The notes under the pieces: model-generated
The model's database searches: none
What the model was told of the DNA's origin: nothing
The model's input: only the letters and a program-made list of their open reading frames with translations
In this document: in pieces, positions 42,316-50,238 of the stretch
Layout: every line of letters starts with the position of its first letter
How positions within the stretch are numbered: the first letter of the stretch is position 1
NCBI GenBank assembly: GCA_902792635.1
Contig: CADBAG010000010.1
Location: forward strand, 1 to 64,000
DNA: 64,000 nt
Source: an uncultured Prevotellaceae bacterium
GTDB taxonomy: Bacteria > Bacteroidota > Bacteroidia > Bacteroidales > Bacteroidaceae
Reading direction: 5' to 3'
Program-made: the position numbers and the translations under genes

Positions 42316-43110
42316 ATGAAAAGCATTAAACTATTCGCTCTTGCTGCCTTAGCATTTCTGCCGTTAGGCATGCAGGCACAGAAGTTGCACGAGAGTGCAG
42401 CCCTTGAGACTTCCCACCTCTGGCGTGGCTTAGAGGTCGGTAACGGTCTGATCCTCAACAACGATGTATCCATCAGTGACAATAACAACCACTTCAAGAT
42501 CGGCTTGTGGGGTGGCATGGCTGTAGACGGCGACTATAAGGAGGCCGATGTCTACATGAACTACAACAACAGTGGTTTCAACCTCGCTGTATGGGATCTG
42601 TGGAACTTCTCTCCCGGTAATCAGTACTTCGATGGCAAGCCTACAGGACTGGCTAACGTCGGTAATGGCAAGTACTTCACATGGGACGCCCGCAAGACCA
42701 CGCACCTGCTCGATGCTGCCATCAGCTATGACTTCGGTGCTACCTGCAACTTCCCGCTCACCCTCACTTGGGCTACCTTGCTCGTAGGCCGTGACCGTGG
42801 TGCTGCCAATGACCAGAACCTCTATTCCACTTGGGTTCAGGCAGCTTATCGCCTCTACGACAGTAAGGACTGGGCTGTCGACGCTTCTGTCGCCGGTGCT
42901 TTCGCACTGAATCCCTACGATAAGGATAAATATCCTGGTGAGAACAATAACCTCTATGGCAAGCACGCAGGTGTGAACGATGTTCGTTTAGGAGCAACCT
43001 ATAAGTTGAAGGTCGGAAAATATAACATGCCGGTGACCGGACAGATGATGTGGAATCCGGAAGCCAGCAAAGCCTACTTCAGAGCAACAATAACGTTGTT
43101 GGATCTGTAG
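42316..43110 (+). CDS. Putative outer-membrane beta-barrel protein of the glp cluster
   Basis: This 264-residue exported protein has a signal peptide ending at MQAQ (about residue 22). Alternating hydrophobic strands follow (ETSHLWRGLEVGNGLIL, FKIGLWGGMAVDGDY, FNLAVWDLWNFS) and a terminal strand YFRATITLLDL, as in TorF-like porins. No family is assigned firmly. Its place between glpF and a strong terminator suggests outer-membrane passage of glycerol or glycerophosphodiesters. Confidence 0.65.
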   Translation: MKSIKLFALAALAFLPLGMQAQKLHESAALETSHLWRGLEVGNGLILNNDVSISDNNNHFKIGLWGGMAVDGDYKEADVYMNYNNSGFNLAVWDLWNFSPGNQYFDGKPTGLANVGNGKYFTWDARKTTHLLDAAISYDFGATCNFPLTLTWATLLVGRDRGAANDQNLYSTWVQAAYRLYDSKDWAVDASVAGAFALNPYDKDKYPGENNNLYGKHAGVNDVRLGATYKLKVGKYNMPVTGQMMWNPEASKAYFRATITLLDL

Positions 43111-43130
43111 TTCTTTCATTTATCTTTCAT

Positions 43131-43169
43131 AGCCCCTGCTTCTACCTTTGTTGAAGCAGGGGCTTTTTG
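43131..43169 (+). terminator. Rho-independent terminator of the glp operon
   Basis: AGCCCCTGCTTC (43131-43142) pairs perfectly with GAAGCAGGGGCT (43153-43164) across a 10-nt loop and is followed by TTTTTG. It closes the glpA-to-porin unit, leaving the regulator under its own promoter. Confidence 0.9.
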
Positions 43170-43228
43170 TTACTGTTAATAATATCTATAAATCAGAGGA
43201 GTAAGGACCACGAATGAAAGAAAAGCAC

Positions 43229-43236
43229 TATCTTTG
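43229..43236 (+). promoter_or_regulatory. -7 box of the glpR-like gene
   Basis: TATCTTTG lies 25 nt before the ATG at 43262. An in-frame ATG at 43214 is upstream of this box and so is not used as the start. Confidence 0.5.
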
Positions 43237-43261
43237 TAAAAAACTTATAAAACGGACAACC

Positions 43262-44029
43262 ATGACCAAGGAAGAACGCCATAGTGCTATCTTAGACAGC
43301 CTGCTCAAGCAAGGCTCCGTCTTAGTGACTGACTTGGCTTCCAGCTTAGAGGTTTCGTCAGTAACTATCCGGAAAGATCTCACGGAGTTAGAGAAGGAGG
43401 GTAAGCTCTACCGCAGCCACGGCAAGGCTATTCTTATCAATCCTTTTACAAACAACCGCACTGTCAGCGAAAAGGAGAAGTACAACACGGAGGAGAAACG
43501 GCTCATCGGTATAGAAGCCGCCAAGCTCATCACACCCGACGACTCCATCGTCTTAGCTTCGGGCACAACGATTCATGCCTTGGCAAGGAACCTGCACCCC
43601 ACGAGCCGCTTGACAGTGGTCACCGCTTCCTTGCAGGCGGCAGAAGCATTGGCACCGCTTGACAATGTGGAGCTTATCCAGCTCGGCGGCATCGTGCGGC
43701 ACACGAGTCTGTCCGTCGTAGGCAAGTACGCGGAGATGATCCTCTCAGGGTTCTCGTTCAGTAAGCTTTTCTTAGGCGTAGACGGCATAGACCCGGAGTT
43801 CGGTCTTTCGACAACGGATATGCGTGAGGCTGAGATCAACCGAACGATGATGAAAGCGGCACAGAAGACCATCGTGCTTGCCGACAGTACTAAATTCGGC
43901 AAGCGAGGTTTTGCGAAGATATGCAATGCCGAGGACGTTGACATGATCATCACGGACAGCCGTCTGCCTCAACAGACACGTGACCAGATAGAAGAAATGG
44001 GCATAGACTTGGTCATTGCTGACGAGTAG
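43262..44029 (+). CDS. glpR: DeoR/GlpR-family transcriptional regulator
   Basis: This 255-residue repressor probably controls the glp genes. Its N-terminal DeoR helix-turn-helix is EERHSAILDSLLKQGSVLVTDLASSLEVSSVTIRKDL. A sugar-phosphate-binding DeoR C-terminal domain follows, with LASGTTIHALARNL, VVTASLQAAEAL, LGVDGID and VLADSTKFGKRGF. The effector would be glycerol-3-phosphate by analogy with E. coli GlpR. The start at 43262 follows the promoter. The symbol rests on position next to glpABCKF, since DeoR proteins resemble each other closely. Confidence 0.82.
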   Translation: MTKEERHSAILDSLLKQGSVLVTDLASSLEVSSVTIRKDLTELEKEGKLYRSHGKAILINPFTNNRTVSEKEKYNTEEKRLIGIEAAKLITPDDSIVLASGTTIHALARNLHPTSRLTVVTASLQAAEALAPLDNVELIQLGGIVRHTSLSVVGKYAEMILSGFSFSKLFLGVDGIDPEFGLSTTDMREAEINRTMMKAAQKTIVLADSTKFGKRGFAKICNAEDVDMIITDSRLPQQTRDQIEEMGIDLVIADE

Positions 44030-44122
44030 AATTCAGTCCCATTAATTACAAGACATTAATATCGAGACATTCATATTTTGCCTCACCAATAAAAGAAAGT
44101 TTTTAATAAAAAGATAGAAGTT

Positions 44123-45322
44123 ATGAAAGTACCATCAGAATTTGATCCTATCAGGCCTTACGAGCCGGAGGAGCTGCCTGAGGTTTACGACAAGCTCCTT
44201 GCCGATGAACAGTTTCAGCATATCTTGGCTTTCGTCTACCCCAATGTTCCGGTGGAAGCTATAGGGAAAAAGATGCATGGCTGCAAGACGAACCTTGACT
44301 TCCAGCGTGCGTTCTGCTATCCCATCTTACAAAAGCTCGTCCTCGACCAGAGTACGGGTATCGATGCCGACTTCTACGATGTTGACATCCACAACCGTTA
44401 TACCTTCGTGAGTAATCACCGTGACATCGTGCTCGATGCCGCCTTCCTCGACAAGCTGCTGCTCGACACAGGTTTCAGCACAACAGCAGAGATCGCCATC
44501 GGCGACAACCTCCTGCAGCTCGACTGGGTGCGTGCCATGGCACGTATCAACAAGACGTTCACCGTAGAGCGAGCATTGAAATCGAGCGAGATGCTCCGTG
44601 CAAGCAAGCGCATGTCAGAATATATGCACTTTGCCATCTCTCAGAAGCACGAGAATATCTGGATAGCTCAGCGTCAGGGACGTGCCAAGAACTCCAATGA
44701 CCTCACGCAAGCTGCCATTCTCAAGATGATGGCCATGGGCGGTGAAGGAACGATCATCGACCGACTGACACAACTTCATATCGTACCGCTGTCAATCAGT
44801 TACCAGTATGATCCTTGCGACTATCTCAAGGCACGTGAGTATCAGCTCCGCCGTGACCTGCCTTACTGGAAGAAAGCTCCAGGAGACGATCTCGAGAGCA
44901 TGAACGTCGGTATCCGTGGCTATAAGGGACACATCCACTATTGTTGCGCTCCATGCATCGACGAGTGGCTGCAGACCGTCGACCAGGACCAGCCGCGCAA
45001 CAAGATGTTTGACCAGATAGCTGAGCATATAGACCGCGAGATCCACCGCAACTATCATCTCTATCCGCAGAACTACATCGCGCTCGACATGATTCAGAAC
45101 ACGAACATGTATACGGAGAACTACACGCAGGAAGAGTACGACAAGTTTGAGGAGTATATCGTCAGCCGCCTCGCACTCATTGACATCGAGCATAAAGATG
45201 AAGCTTATCTCCGTCGTTGTCTCTTGACACAGTATGCTTACCCGACCCGCAACTATCTCACGGCAACAGAGACAACCGGTCGTTGGAAACAGTTCTTCAG
45301 TAAGTTCAACTTCACGAAATAA
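44123..45322 (+). CDS. PlsB-like glycerol-phosphate acyltransferase family protein
   Basis: This 399-residue acyltransferase-like protein has the block NHRDIVLDAAFLD (about 96-108), which recalls the NH(x)nD acyltransferase signature though its spacing is not the standard HxxxxD. It also has EGTIIDRL and FTVERALKSSE. It lies after the glycerol genes, so acylation of glycerol-3-phosphate in lipid synthesis is plausible. It could also act in the synthesis of another lipid. The lipoprotein gene follows 2 bp after its stop codon. Confidence 0.65.
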   Translation: MKVPSEFDPIRPYEPEELPEVYDKLLADEQFQHILAFVYPNVPVEAIGKKMHGCKTNLDFQRAFCYPILQKLVLDQSTGIDADFYDVDIHNRYTFVSNHRDIVLDAAFLDKLLLDTGFSTTAEIAIGDNLLQLDWVRAMARINKTFTVERALKSSEMLRASKRMSEYMHFAISQKHENIWIAQRQGRAKNSNDLTQAAILKMMAMGGEGTIIDRLTQLHIVPLSISYQYDPCDYLKAREYQLRRDLPYWKKAPGDDLESMNVGIRGYKGHIHYCCAPCIDEWLQTVDQDQPRNKMFDQIAEHIDREIHRNYHLYPQNYIALDMIQNTNMYTENYTQEEYDKFEEYIVSRLALIDIEHKDEAYLRRCLLTQYAYPTRNYLTATETTGRWKQFFSKFNFTK

Positions 45323-45324
45323 GA

Positions 45325-45993
45325 GTGAGGAAGATCCTATTTCTTCTTATCGTCACCGTGCTCATAGCGTCTTGCACCAACACCGCTTACGACACGGGCG
45401 ACTCCCGCTACAGTTATCTGCGCACCGACTTTGTCGAGGCGCAGACGAACGGTAGCGCTAAACTTGTATCGGCAGTCACCGACGAGAATAGACCGTTGAC
45501 TTTTACCAAGCCTCTCTCCGTAGGATGGGCGGTAAAAGCCGACAGCACTTATCGCGCGATGCTCTATTATAATCTGAATGCAAACACTAACGACTCTTCC
45601 ATAGTAGAGCCGCTAACGGCACAATACGTCTATACGCTCATTCCTGTCCAAGTAACGGAGCAAACTACTGTACCGATGGATCCTGTTCATTTTGTCAGCG
45701 CGTGGAAAAGCAGCAACGGTGCCTATCTCAACTTTTGTATAGGTGTGATGACCGGGAAGGCCGACAGCGTAGAGGCCAAACAAACAATTGCCTTGGCTCT
45801 CGACAGTGTAGTAGAAAAAAACGGCCATCCCACTTATTATCTGAAATTTTCACACAGCCAAGGCAACGTGCCGGAATACTATACCACAAACATTTATCTC
45901 AGCATCCCAACAAAGAAAATGACAACCGGCAGCAGAGTGCGGTTGTCATTAAATACGTATAAAGGTTGGATCTACCGCGAGTTCACTTGGTAG
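45325..45993 (+). CDS. Small lipoprotein of unknown function
   Basis: This 222-residue protein has a lipoprotein signal (MRKILFLLIVTVLIASCTN, lipobox Cys17). It starts with GTG two bases after the preceding stop codon, so translation is probably coupled. The mature part looks beta-rich with no motif I recognise; a faint resemblance to NigD-like proteins is not firm. It ends converging on argF'. Confidence 0.65.
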   Translation: MRKILFLLIVTVLIASCTNTAYDTGDSRYSYLRTDFVEAQTNGSAKLVSAVTDENRPLTFTKPLSVGWAVKADSTYRAMLYYNLNANTNDSSIVEPLTAQYVYTLIPVQVTEQTTVPMDPVHFVSAWKSSNGAYLNFCIGVMTGKADSVEAKQTIALALDSVVEKNGHPTYYLKFSHSQGNVPEYYTTNIYLSIPTKKMTTGSRVRLSLNTYKGWIYREFTW

Positions 45994-46004
45994 CAATTTT
46001 CTAT

Positions 46005-47000
46005 TTAAAGGCTTTCCAAGACTCTCTTGAGCACGACCTCTGCAGAGATCTCACGATTGGCAGCCTCTGGAATGACGAGACTGTGATCGCTCTCAATGAC
46101 ATCGTCGGTCACGATAAGACCACGACGCACAGGTAGACAATGCATGAAATAGCCCTTGTTTGTCCATGACATGTGCTCATCATCGATCGTCCACGACATG
46201 TCCTTCGAGAGAATCTTACCATAGTCAGCAGGATTCTTCACACCGGGGCAGCTCCAGTTCTTTGCGTAGACGAAGTCAGCACCCTCCAACGCCTTGTGCT
46301 GATCGTACTCTATCGTAGCACCCTGCGTAAACTTCGGATCGAGCTCGTAACCTTCCGGCTGAGAGATGACGAAGTCGACATCGGCTGCATTCATCCACTG
46401 AGCGAAAGAGTTAGGCACAGCCTGAGGCAGAGCACGGCAATGAGGAGCCCATGTCATCACAACCTTCGGACGCTTATGGTCGCGCTTCGTTGCCGGATTA
46501 CTTTGCAGCTCTGTCCATTTTTCATGAATGGTTATGAGATCAGCGAAAGCCTGCAAGGGGTGGACAGTAGCCGTCTCCATAGCCACAACCGGACGACTGG
46601 AGTATTTCACAAACTGGTTGACAATGGTCTCGGCATAGTCGTAGTCGCGGTCCTTGAGGCCTGCAAATGAGCGCACGGCAATGATATCGCAATAACAGCC
46701 CATCACAGGGATGGCCTCGAGCAGATGCTCACTCTTATCGCCATCCATAATGACGCCACGCTCCGTCTCCAACTTCCAAGCGCCAGCATTGACATCAAGC
46801 ACGATGACATTCATGCCGAGGTTCATCGCCGCCTTCTGCGTGGAGAGACGTGTACGAAGTGAGTTATTAAAGAAGATCATCAGCAACGTCTTGTTCTTAC
46901 CCAACTGCTGATAGCCAAACCGGTTCTGTTTTACCTCCAATGCTTCCTTCAAGGCTGCATCTAAGTTCCCAATGTCTTGTACGTTGAAAAATGTGTGCAT
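46005..47000 (-). CDS. argF': N-acyl-ornithine carbamoyltransferase (succinyl/acetyl type)
   Basis: This enzyme carbamoylates an N-acylated ornithine in the Bacteroidota arginine pathway. Carbamoyl-phosphate site residues are seen in NNSLRTRLST (about 45-54); later come WKLETERG (about 75-82), MTWAPHCRALPQAVPNS and FMHCLPVRRG. The 331 residues match B. fragilis N-succinylornithine carbamoyltransferase closely as I recall it. Residue 90, however, is Ser (GDKS, then EHLL), where that enzyme has the specificity residue Pro90 and the acetylornithine enzyme has Glu. It is separated from proA by a low-complexity repeat. Confidence 0.9.
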   Translation of the reverse strand: MHTFFNVQDIGNLDAALKEALEVKQNRFGYQQLGKNKTLLMIFFNNSLRTRLSTQKAAMNLGMNVIVLDVNAGAWKLETERGVIMDGDKSEHLLEAIPVMGCYCDIIAVRSFAGLKDRDYDYAETIVNQFVKYSSRPVVAMETATVHPLQAFADLITIHEKWTELQSNPATKRDHKRPKVVMTWAPHCRALPQAVPNSFAQWMNAADVDFVISQPEGYELDPKFTQGATIEYDQHKALEGADFVYAKNWSCPGVKNPADYGKILSKDMSWTIDDEHMSWTNKGYFMHCLPVRRGLIVTDDVIESDHSLVIPEAANREISAEVVLKRVLESL

Positions 47001-47020
47001 ATCTTTATTCTAATTTATAA

Positions 47021-47080
47021 CTCCTATCTCCTAACTAAAATCGAACTCCTAACTCCTATCTCCTAACTCCTAACTAATTC
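47021..47080. repeat. Low-complexity CTCCTAA-type repeat
   Basis: Variants of AACTCCTA(A/T)CTC recur about six times between proA and argF'. It is a degenerate short tandem repeat without coding potential. Confidence 0.75.
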
Positions 47081-48324
47081 CTTACCTGACCATTTCCTTC
47101 TATGAGCCACTTGTAAGTCGTGATCTCTTCCAAGGCCATCGGGCCACGAGCGCCAAGCTTCTGAGTGGAGATACCTATCTCGGCACCCAAGCCAAACTGA
47201 GCGCCATCAGTAAAACTCGTCGGCGCATTGACGTAGACACAGGCGGCATCCACCATTTGTTCAAAACGTTGCGCATGGACTTTATCCTCCGTGACGATGC
47301 TCTCACTATGTCCACTGCCATAAGTGGCGATATGCTGCAGGGCCTCATCAAGATTATCCACGGTGCAGACACCCATCTGCATGCTCAGCCACTCAGTGTA
47401 CCACACATCCGGATCACTGACCTGCACAAGCAAGTCGTCGGGATAATTACCCTCAAGTGCTTCATAGGCACGACTGTCAGCATGGAGCTTCACGCCTTTT
47501 GGTGCCATAGGTGCGACAAGCGCAGGAAGGTCTTGCAGACGATGGCTGTTTATCAATAAGGTATCGAGCGTGTTGCAGACCGTGCAGCGTCGTGTCTTCG
47601 CATTGTCAACGATCCGCTTACCCTTCTCCAAATCACCCGTCTCATCGAAGTAGCAATGCACGACTCCCGCACCCGTCTCAATGACCGGTACCTTTGCTGT
47701 GTCGCGCACGAAACTAATCAATCGCTTGCTACCACGCGGAATACAAAGATCGATGTAACCTACTGCCGTAAGCATGGCGCCTGTTGCCTCATGCGTTGCC
47801 GGCAAGAGTTCAACTACATGCGTATCGACGCCATACTTCTTCAGCACCGCATGGATGACCGCCACCTCTGCCCGGTTTGTACCATCGGCTTCTTTACCAC
47901 CCTTCAGAACAGCGGCATTGCCACTCTTGAAGCAGAGCGAGAAGACATCAAAGGTGACATTAGGCCGCGCCTCGAAGATCATACCGATGACACCGAACGG
48001 TACACTGACTCGTTTCAGATGCAAGCCATTGTCCAACGTCTTGTCTTTCAACACACGACCTAAAGGTGAAGGAAGTGTCGCAACATGCCGCATGTCGTTA
48101 GCGATATCCTTCAAGCGTTGCGGTGTCAAGAGCAAACGGTCATAAAAAGCATAGTCCTTGCCTGCCTTCTCCAAGTCGTCAGCATTAGCCTTTAATATCT
48201 CGTCCTGATGCTGGTCAATGGCATCGGCAACAGCATTGAGGATCTCATTGCGTTGCGCATCGCTGAGAAGCACTAATGTCTTCGATGCTTCCTTAACAGC
48301 CTTGAATGTATCTTGCAAACTCAT
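47074..48324 (-). CDS. proA: Glutamate-5-semialdehyde dehydrogenase (gamma-glutamyl phosphate reductase)
   Basis: This enzyme performs the second step of proline synthesis, the NADPH-dependent reduction of glutamyl-5-phosphate. The 416 residues show the ALDH-like fold with PFGVIGMIFEARPNVT, FKSGNAAVLKGGKEA, the active-site cysteine in RRCTVCNTLDTLL, and GAEIGISTQKLGARGPM near the end. It lies upstream of argF' on the same strand, about 9 kb from proB and proC. A candidate ArgR motif is found upstream. Confidence 0.95.
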   Translation of the reverse strand: MSLQDTFKAVKEASKTLVLLSDAQRNEILNAVADAIDQHQDEILKANADDLEKAGKDYAFYDRLLLTPQRLKDIANDMRHVATLPSPLGRVLKDKTLDNGLHLKRVSVPFGVIGMIFEARPNVTFDVFSLCFKSGNAAVLKGGKEADGTNRAEVAVIHAVLKKYGVDTHVVELLPATHEATGAMLTAVGYIDLCIPRGSKRLISFVRDTAKVPVIETGAGVVHCYFDETGDLEKGKRIVDNAKTRRCTVCNTLDTLLINSHRLQDLPALVAPMAPKGVKLHADSRAYEALEGNYPDDLLVQVSDPDVWYTEWLSMQMGVCTVDNLDEALQHIATYGSGHSESIVTEDKVHAQRFEQMVDAACVYVNAPTSFTDGAQFGLGAEIGISTQKLGARGPMALEEITTYKWLIEGNGQVRN

Positions 48325-48379
48325 TATCTTTTCTTATAATATATTCCTGTATTCTTTCTCTATGAATATCTTCTGCTTG

Positions 48380-48387
48380 CAAATTTA
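48380..48387 (-). promoter_or_regulatory. -7 box of proA
   Basis: The minus strand reads TAAATTTG about 55 nt before the proA start. No clear -33 box lies at the right distance. Confidence 0.45.
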
Positions 48388-48434
48388 ACGAAAAAGGCGG
48401 AGATAATGAAACAATTATCACATTATTTTGCTGT

Positions 48435-48448
48435 AAATATGCAATTAT
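48435..48448. promoter_or_regulatory. Candidate ArgR site upstream of proA
   Basis: AAATATGCAATTAT is identical to the sequence at 63913-63926 and differs by one base from 63975-63988, both upstream of argR. It lies about 50 bp upstream of the proA -7 box. Confidence 0.45.
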
Positions 48449-48521
48449 GAAAGATTATTGTATATTCTTCCATAATAGATGTTTAAAATGACATTATAGG
48501 TTCTATTACGAGAAATTGTCG

Positions 48522-48529
48522 TAACTTTG
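48522..48529 (+). promoter_or_regulatory. -7 box of the ECF sigma gene
   Basis: TAACTTTG ends 8 nt before the ATG, implying an almost leaderless mRNA. The -33 region lacks TTTG. Confidence 0.5.
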
Positions 48530-48537
48530 CAATTGTT

Positions 48538-49041
48538 ATGCCAACGCTTACAGAGACATCGTTCGAGGAGATCTTTCGTCAGTTGTACGAACCCCTCTAC
48601 TATTATGCCTACGACATTCTTGGCGACTCAGACCTTGCCAAGGATGTGGTGAGCGATGTCTTTGCATCTGTCTGGCAACGGCACAACGAGATGGAAGTCT
48701 CCACGATAAAGAACTATCTTTACGTTTGTGTCCATAATCATGCTATCGACAAGGCCAAAGGTAAAGGCTCTTTGCCAACCGCCCCCATCAATGACAATCT
48801 TTCAAACATGGATGACGATGCCGAGGCTATAGTGAACGAACAAGAACAGATTTATGCCTTACAACATGCACTGCAACAGCTCTCCCCTAACAGCCGCAAG
48901 ATTCTTACAGCCCGATACGAACAAGGCATGAGCATCCAAGAGACTGCCAAAGCATTTGACATGAGCATTGATGGTGTGAAGAAAAGCGTTTATCGTAGTC
49001 TGAAGATGCTCCGAGCTCTGTTAAGGGTTAAAAAAGAGTAA
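48538..49041 (+). CDS. ECF-type RNA polymerase sigma-70 factor
   Basis: This 167-residue sigma factor has region 2 at about 10-75 (FRQLYEPLYYYAYDILGDSDLAKDVVSDVF) and a region 4 helix-turn-helix at about 105-160 (LPNSRKILTARYEQGMSIQETAKAFDMSIDGVKKSVYRSL-type layout). It belongs to the FecI-like Bacteroidota group paired with a FecR anti-sigma factor. The next gene, 102 bp on, encodes that partner. It should drive the SusC/SusD genes that follow. Confidence 0.93.
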   Translation: MPTLTETSFEEIFRQLYEPLYYYAYDILGDSDLAKDVVSDVFASVWQRHNEMEVSTIKNYLYVCVHNHAIDKAKGKGSLPTAPINDNLSNMDDDAEAIVNEQEQIYALQHALQQLSPNSRKILTARYEQGMSIQETAKAFDMSIDGVKKSVYRSLKMLRALLRVKKE

Positions 49042-49143
49042 CGATTGTCCACTCATTATATAATATCGAGTATAAGATAAAGAAAAACCAGAAAATGTTT
49101 ATGAGCAAGAATTCAAGAATGGCGTAAAGAAAATATAAGCGAA

Positions 49144-50139
49144 ATGAGCGAGAAAAGCAAGAACATATTACGCAAGGCTCTTCAGCGTGAGCATGCACCC
49201 AAGCCGGATGTAGACGAAGCCTGGCAGGATCTTTCTGCCCGGTTACATCTTTCATCTCCTGTTGCAGAAGAAGAGAAGCACACAACGCACAAACTCAAAT
49301 GGATAAGCTATGCCCTCAAAGGTATAGCAGCTACCGCAGCAATTCTCCTCGTCGTCCGCTTGTTTTTCCCAAGCATCCAGTTATCAACATCCCGTCATTC
49401 TTCGACCGTTCTTTCTCCAATAGCTCAACGAGTAGAGACAAGGACGGCCCATCATAACGTTGCCTCTTCCAAGACACAGCTATCGAAAGACTCAACCAAT
49501 ATCACTGCCTCTTCTCCGATAATCAATCTAAAGACTGCAAGAGCCGAAATACGCCACGCCCAACTTCCCGATGGATCGTCAGTATGGTTGAACGCAGAAA
49601 GCAAATTGGCTTACACACAATTATCCAATGGCACAAGGAGAGTTACCCTGCAAGGTGAGGGCTATTTTGAAGTCAAGCACGATGCGCAGCATCCTTTCAT
49701 CATTGAGACGGGAGGCATCACAGTACGTGACCTCGGCACAGCTTTTAATATCCAGTCTTATTCCGGACGCCCAGTCAGTGTGAGTGTTATCAGCGGTAGC
49801 GTGAGCGTCCTGGCGAATAGCAAGGGCTATACTTTACGGCACTCCCAGCAACTGACCATCAAGAACACTGGCTGCGAATTATCCACCGTCGATACCTATC
49901 CTCTGACCCAATGGAAAGAAGGACTATTTTATTTCCACGAGACAGCTCTGAAAGATGTCATTCGTGAAATAGCACGCTGGTATGGAGTGAATGTCGTCAT
50001 TGAGCAAACTGCCAATGTCAATATGCAGGTACATTTTGTCGGTAGTAGAAAAGCAACACTTACCAAGACCTTGCAGGACCTTGACGACATCGACGGTGTT
50101 CAGATGGAGCTCCGCGACGGAGCGATCACCGTAAAATAA
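49144..50139 (+). CDS. FecR-family anti-sigma factor
   Basis: This 331-residue single-span inner-membrane protein has an N-terminal cytoplasmic segment (about 1-45), a membrane helix (about 58-75, GIAATAAILLVVRLFF), a periplasmic FecR domain (about 125-240, with LPDGSSVWLNAESKL and GEGYFEVKHDAQHPF) and a C-terminal DUF4974-type domain (about 255-330, KDVIREIARWYGV). It should hold the sigma factor until contacted by the STN domain of the loaded transporter. Confidence 0.93.
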   Translation: MSEKSKNILRKALQREHAPKPDVDEAWQDLSARLHLSSPVAEEEKHTTHKLKWISYALKGIAATAAILLVVRLFFPSIQLSTSRHSSTVLSPIAQRVETRTAHHNVASSKTQLSKDSTNITASSPIINLKTARAEIRHAQLPDGSSVWLNAESKLAYTQLSNGTRRVTLQGEGYFEVKHDAQHPFIIETGGITVRDLGTAFNIQSYSGRPVSVSVISGSVSVLANSKGYTLRHSQQLTIKNTGCELSTVDTYPLTQWKEGLFYFHETALKDVIREIARWYGVNVVIEQTANVNMQVHFVGSRKATLTKTLQDLDDIDGVQMELRDGAITVK

Positions 50140-50238
50140 CTTTTTCATATTTTCTTCTCTTTTCGTGTCCACTTTTTACGATTTTAGAGTAATAAGTGAA
50201 AAGAAGTAAGTTAAACCATTAAATAAGTAACAGTGTAA

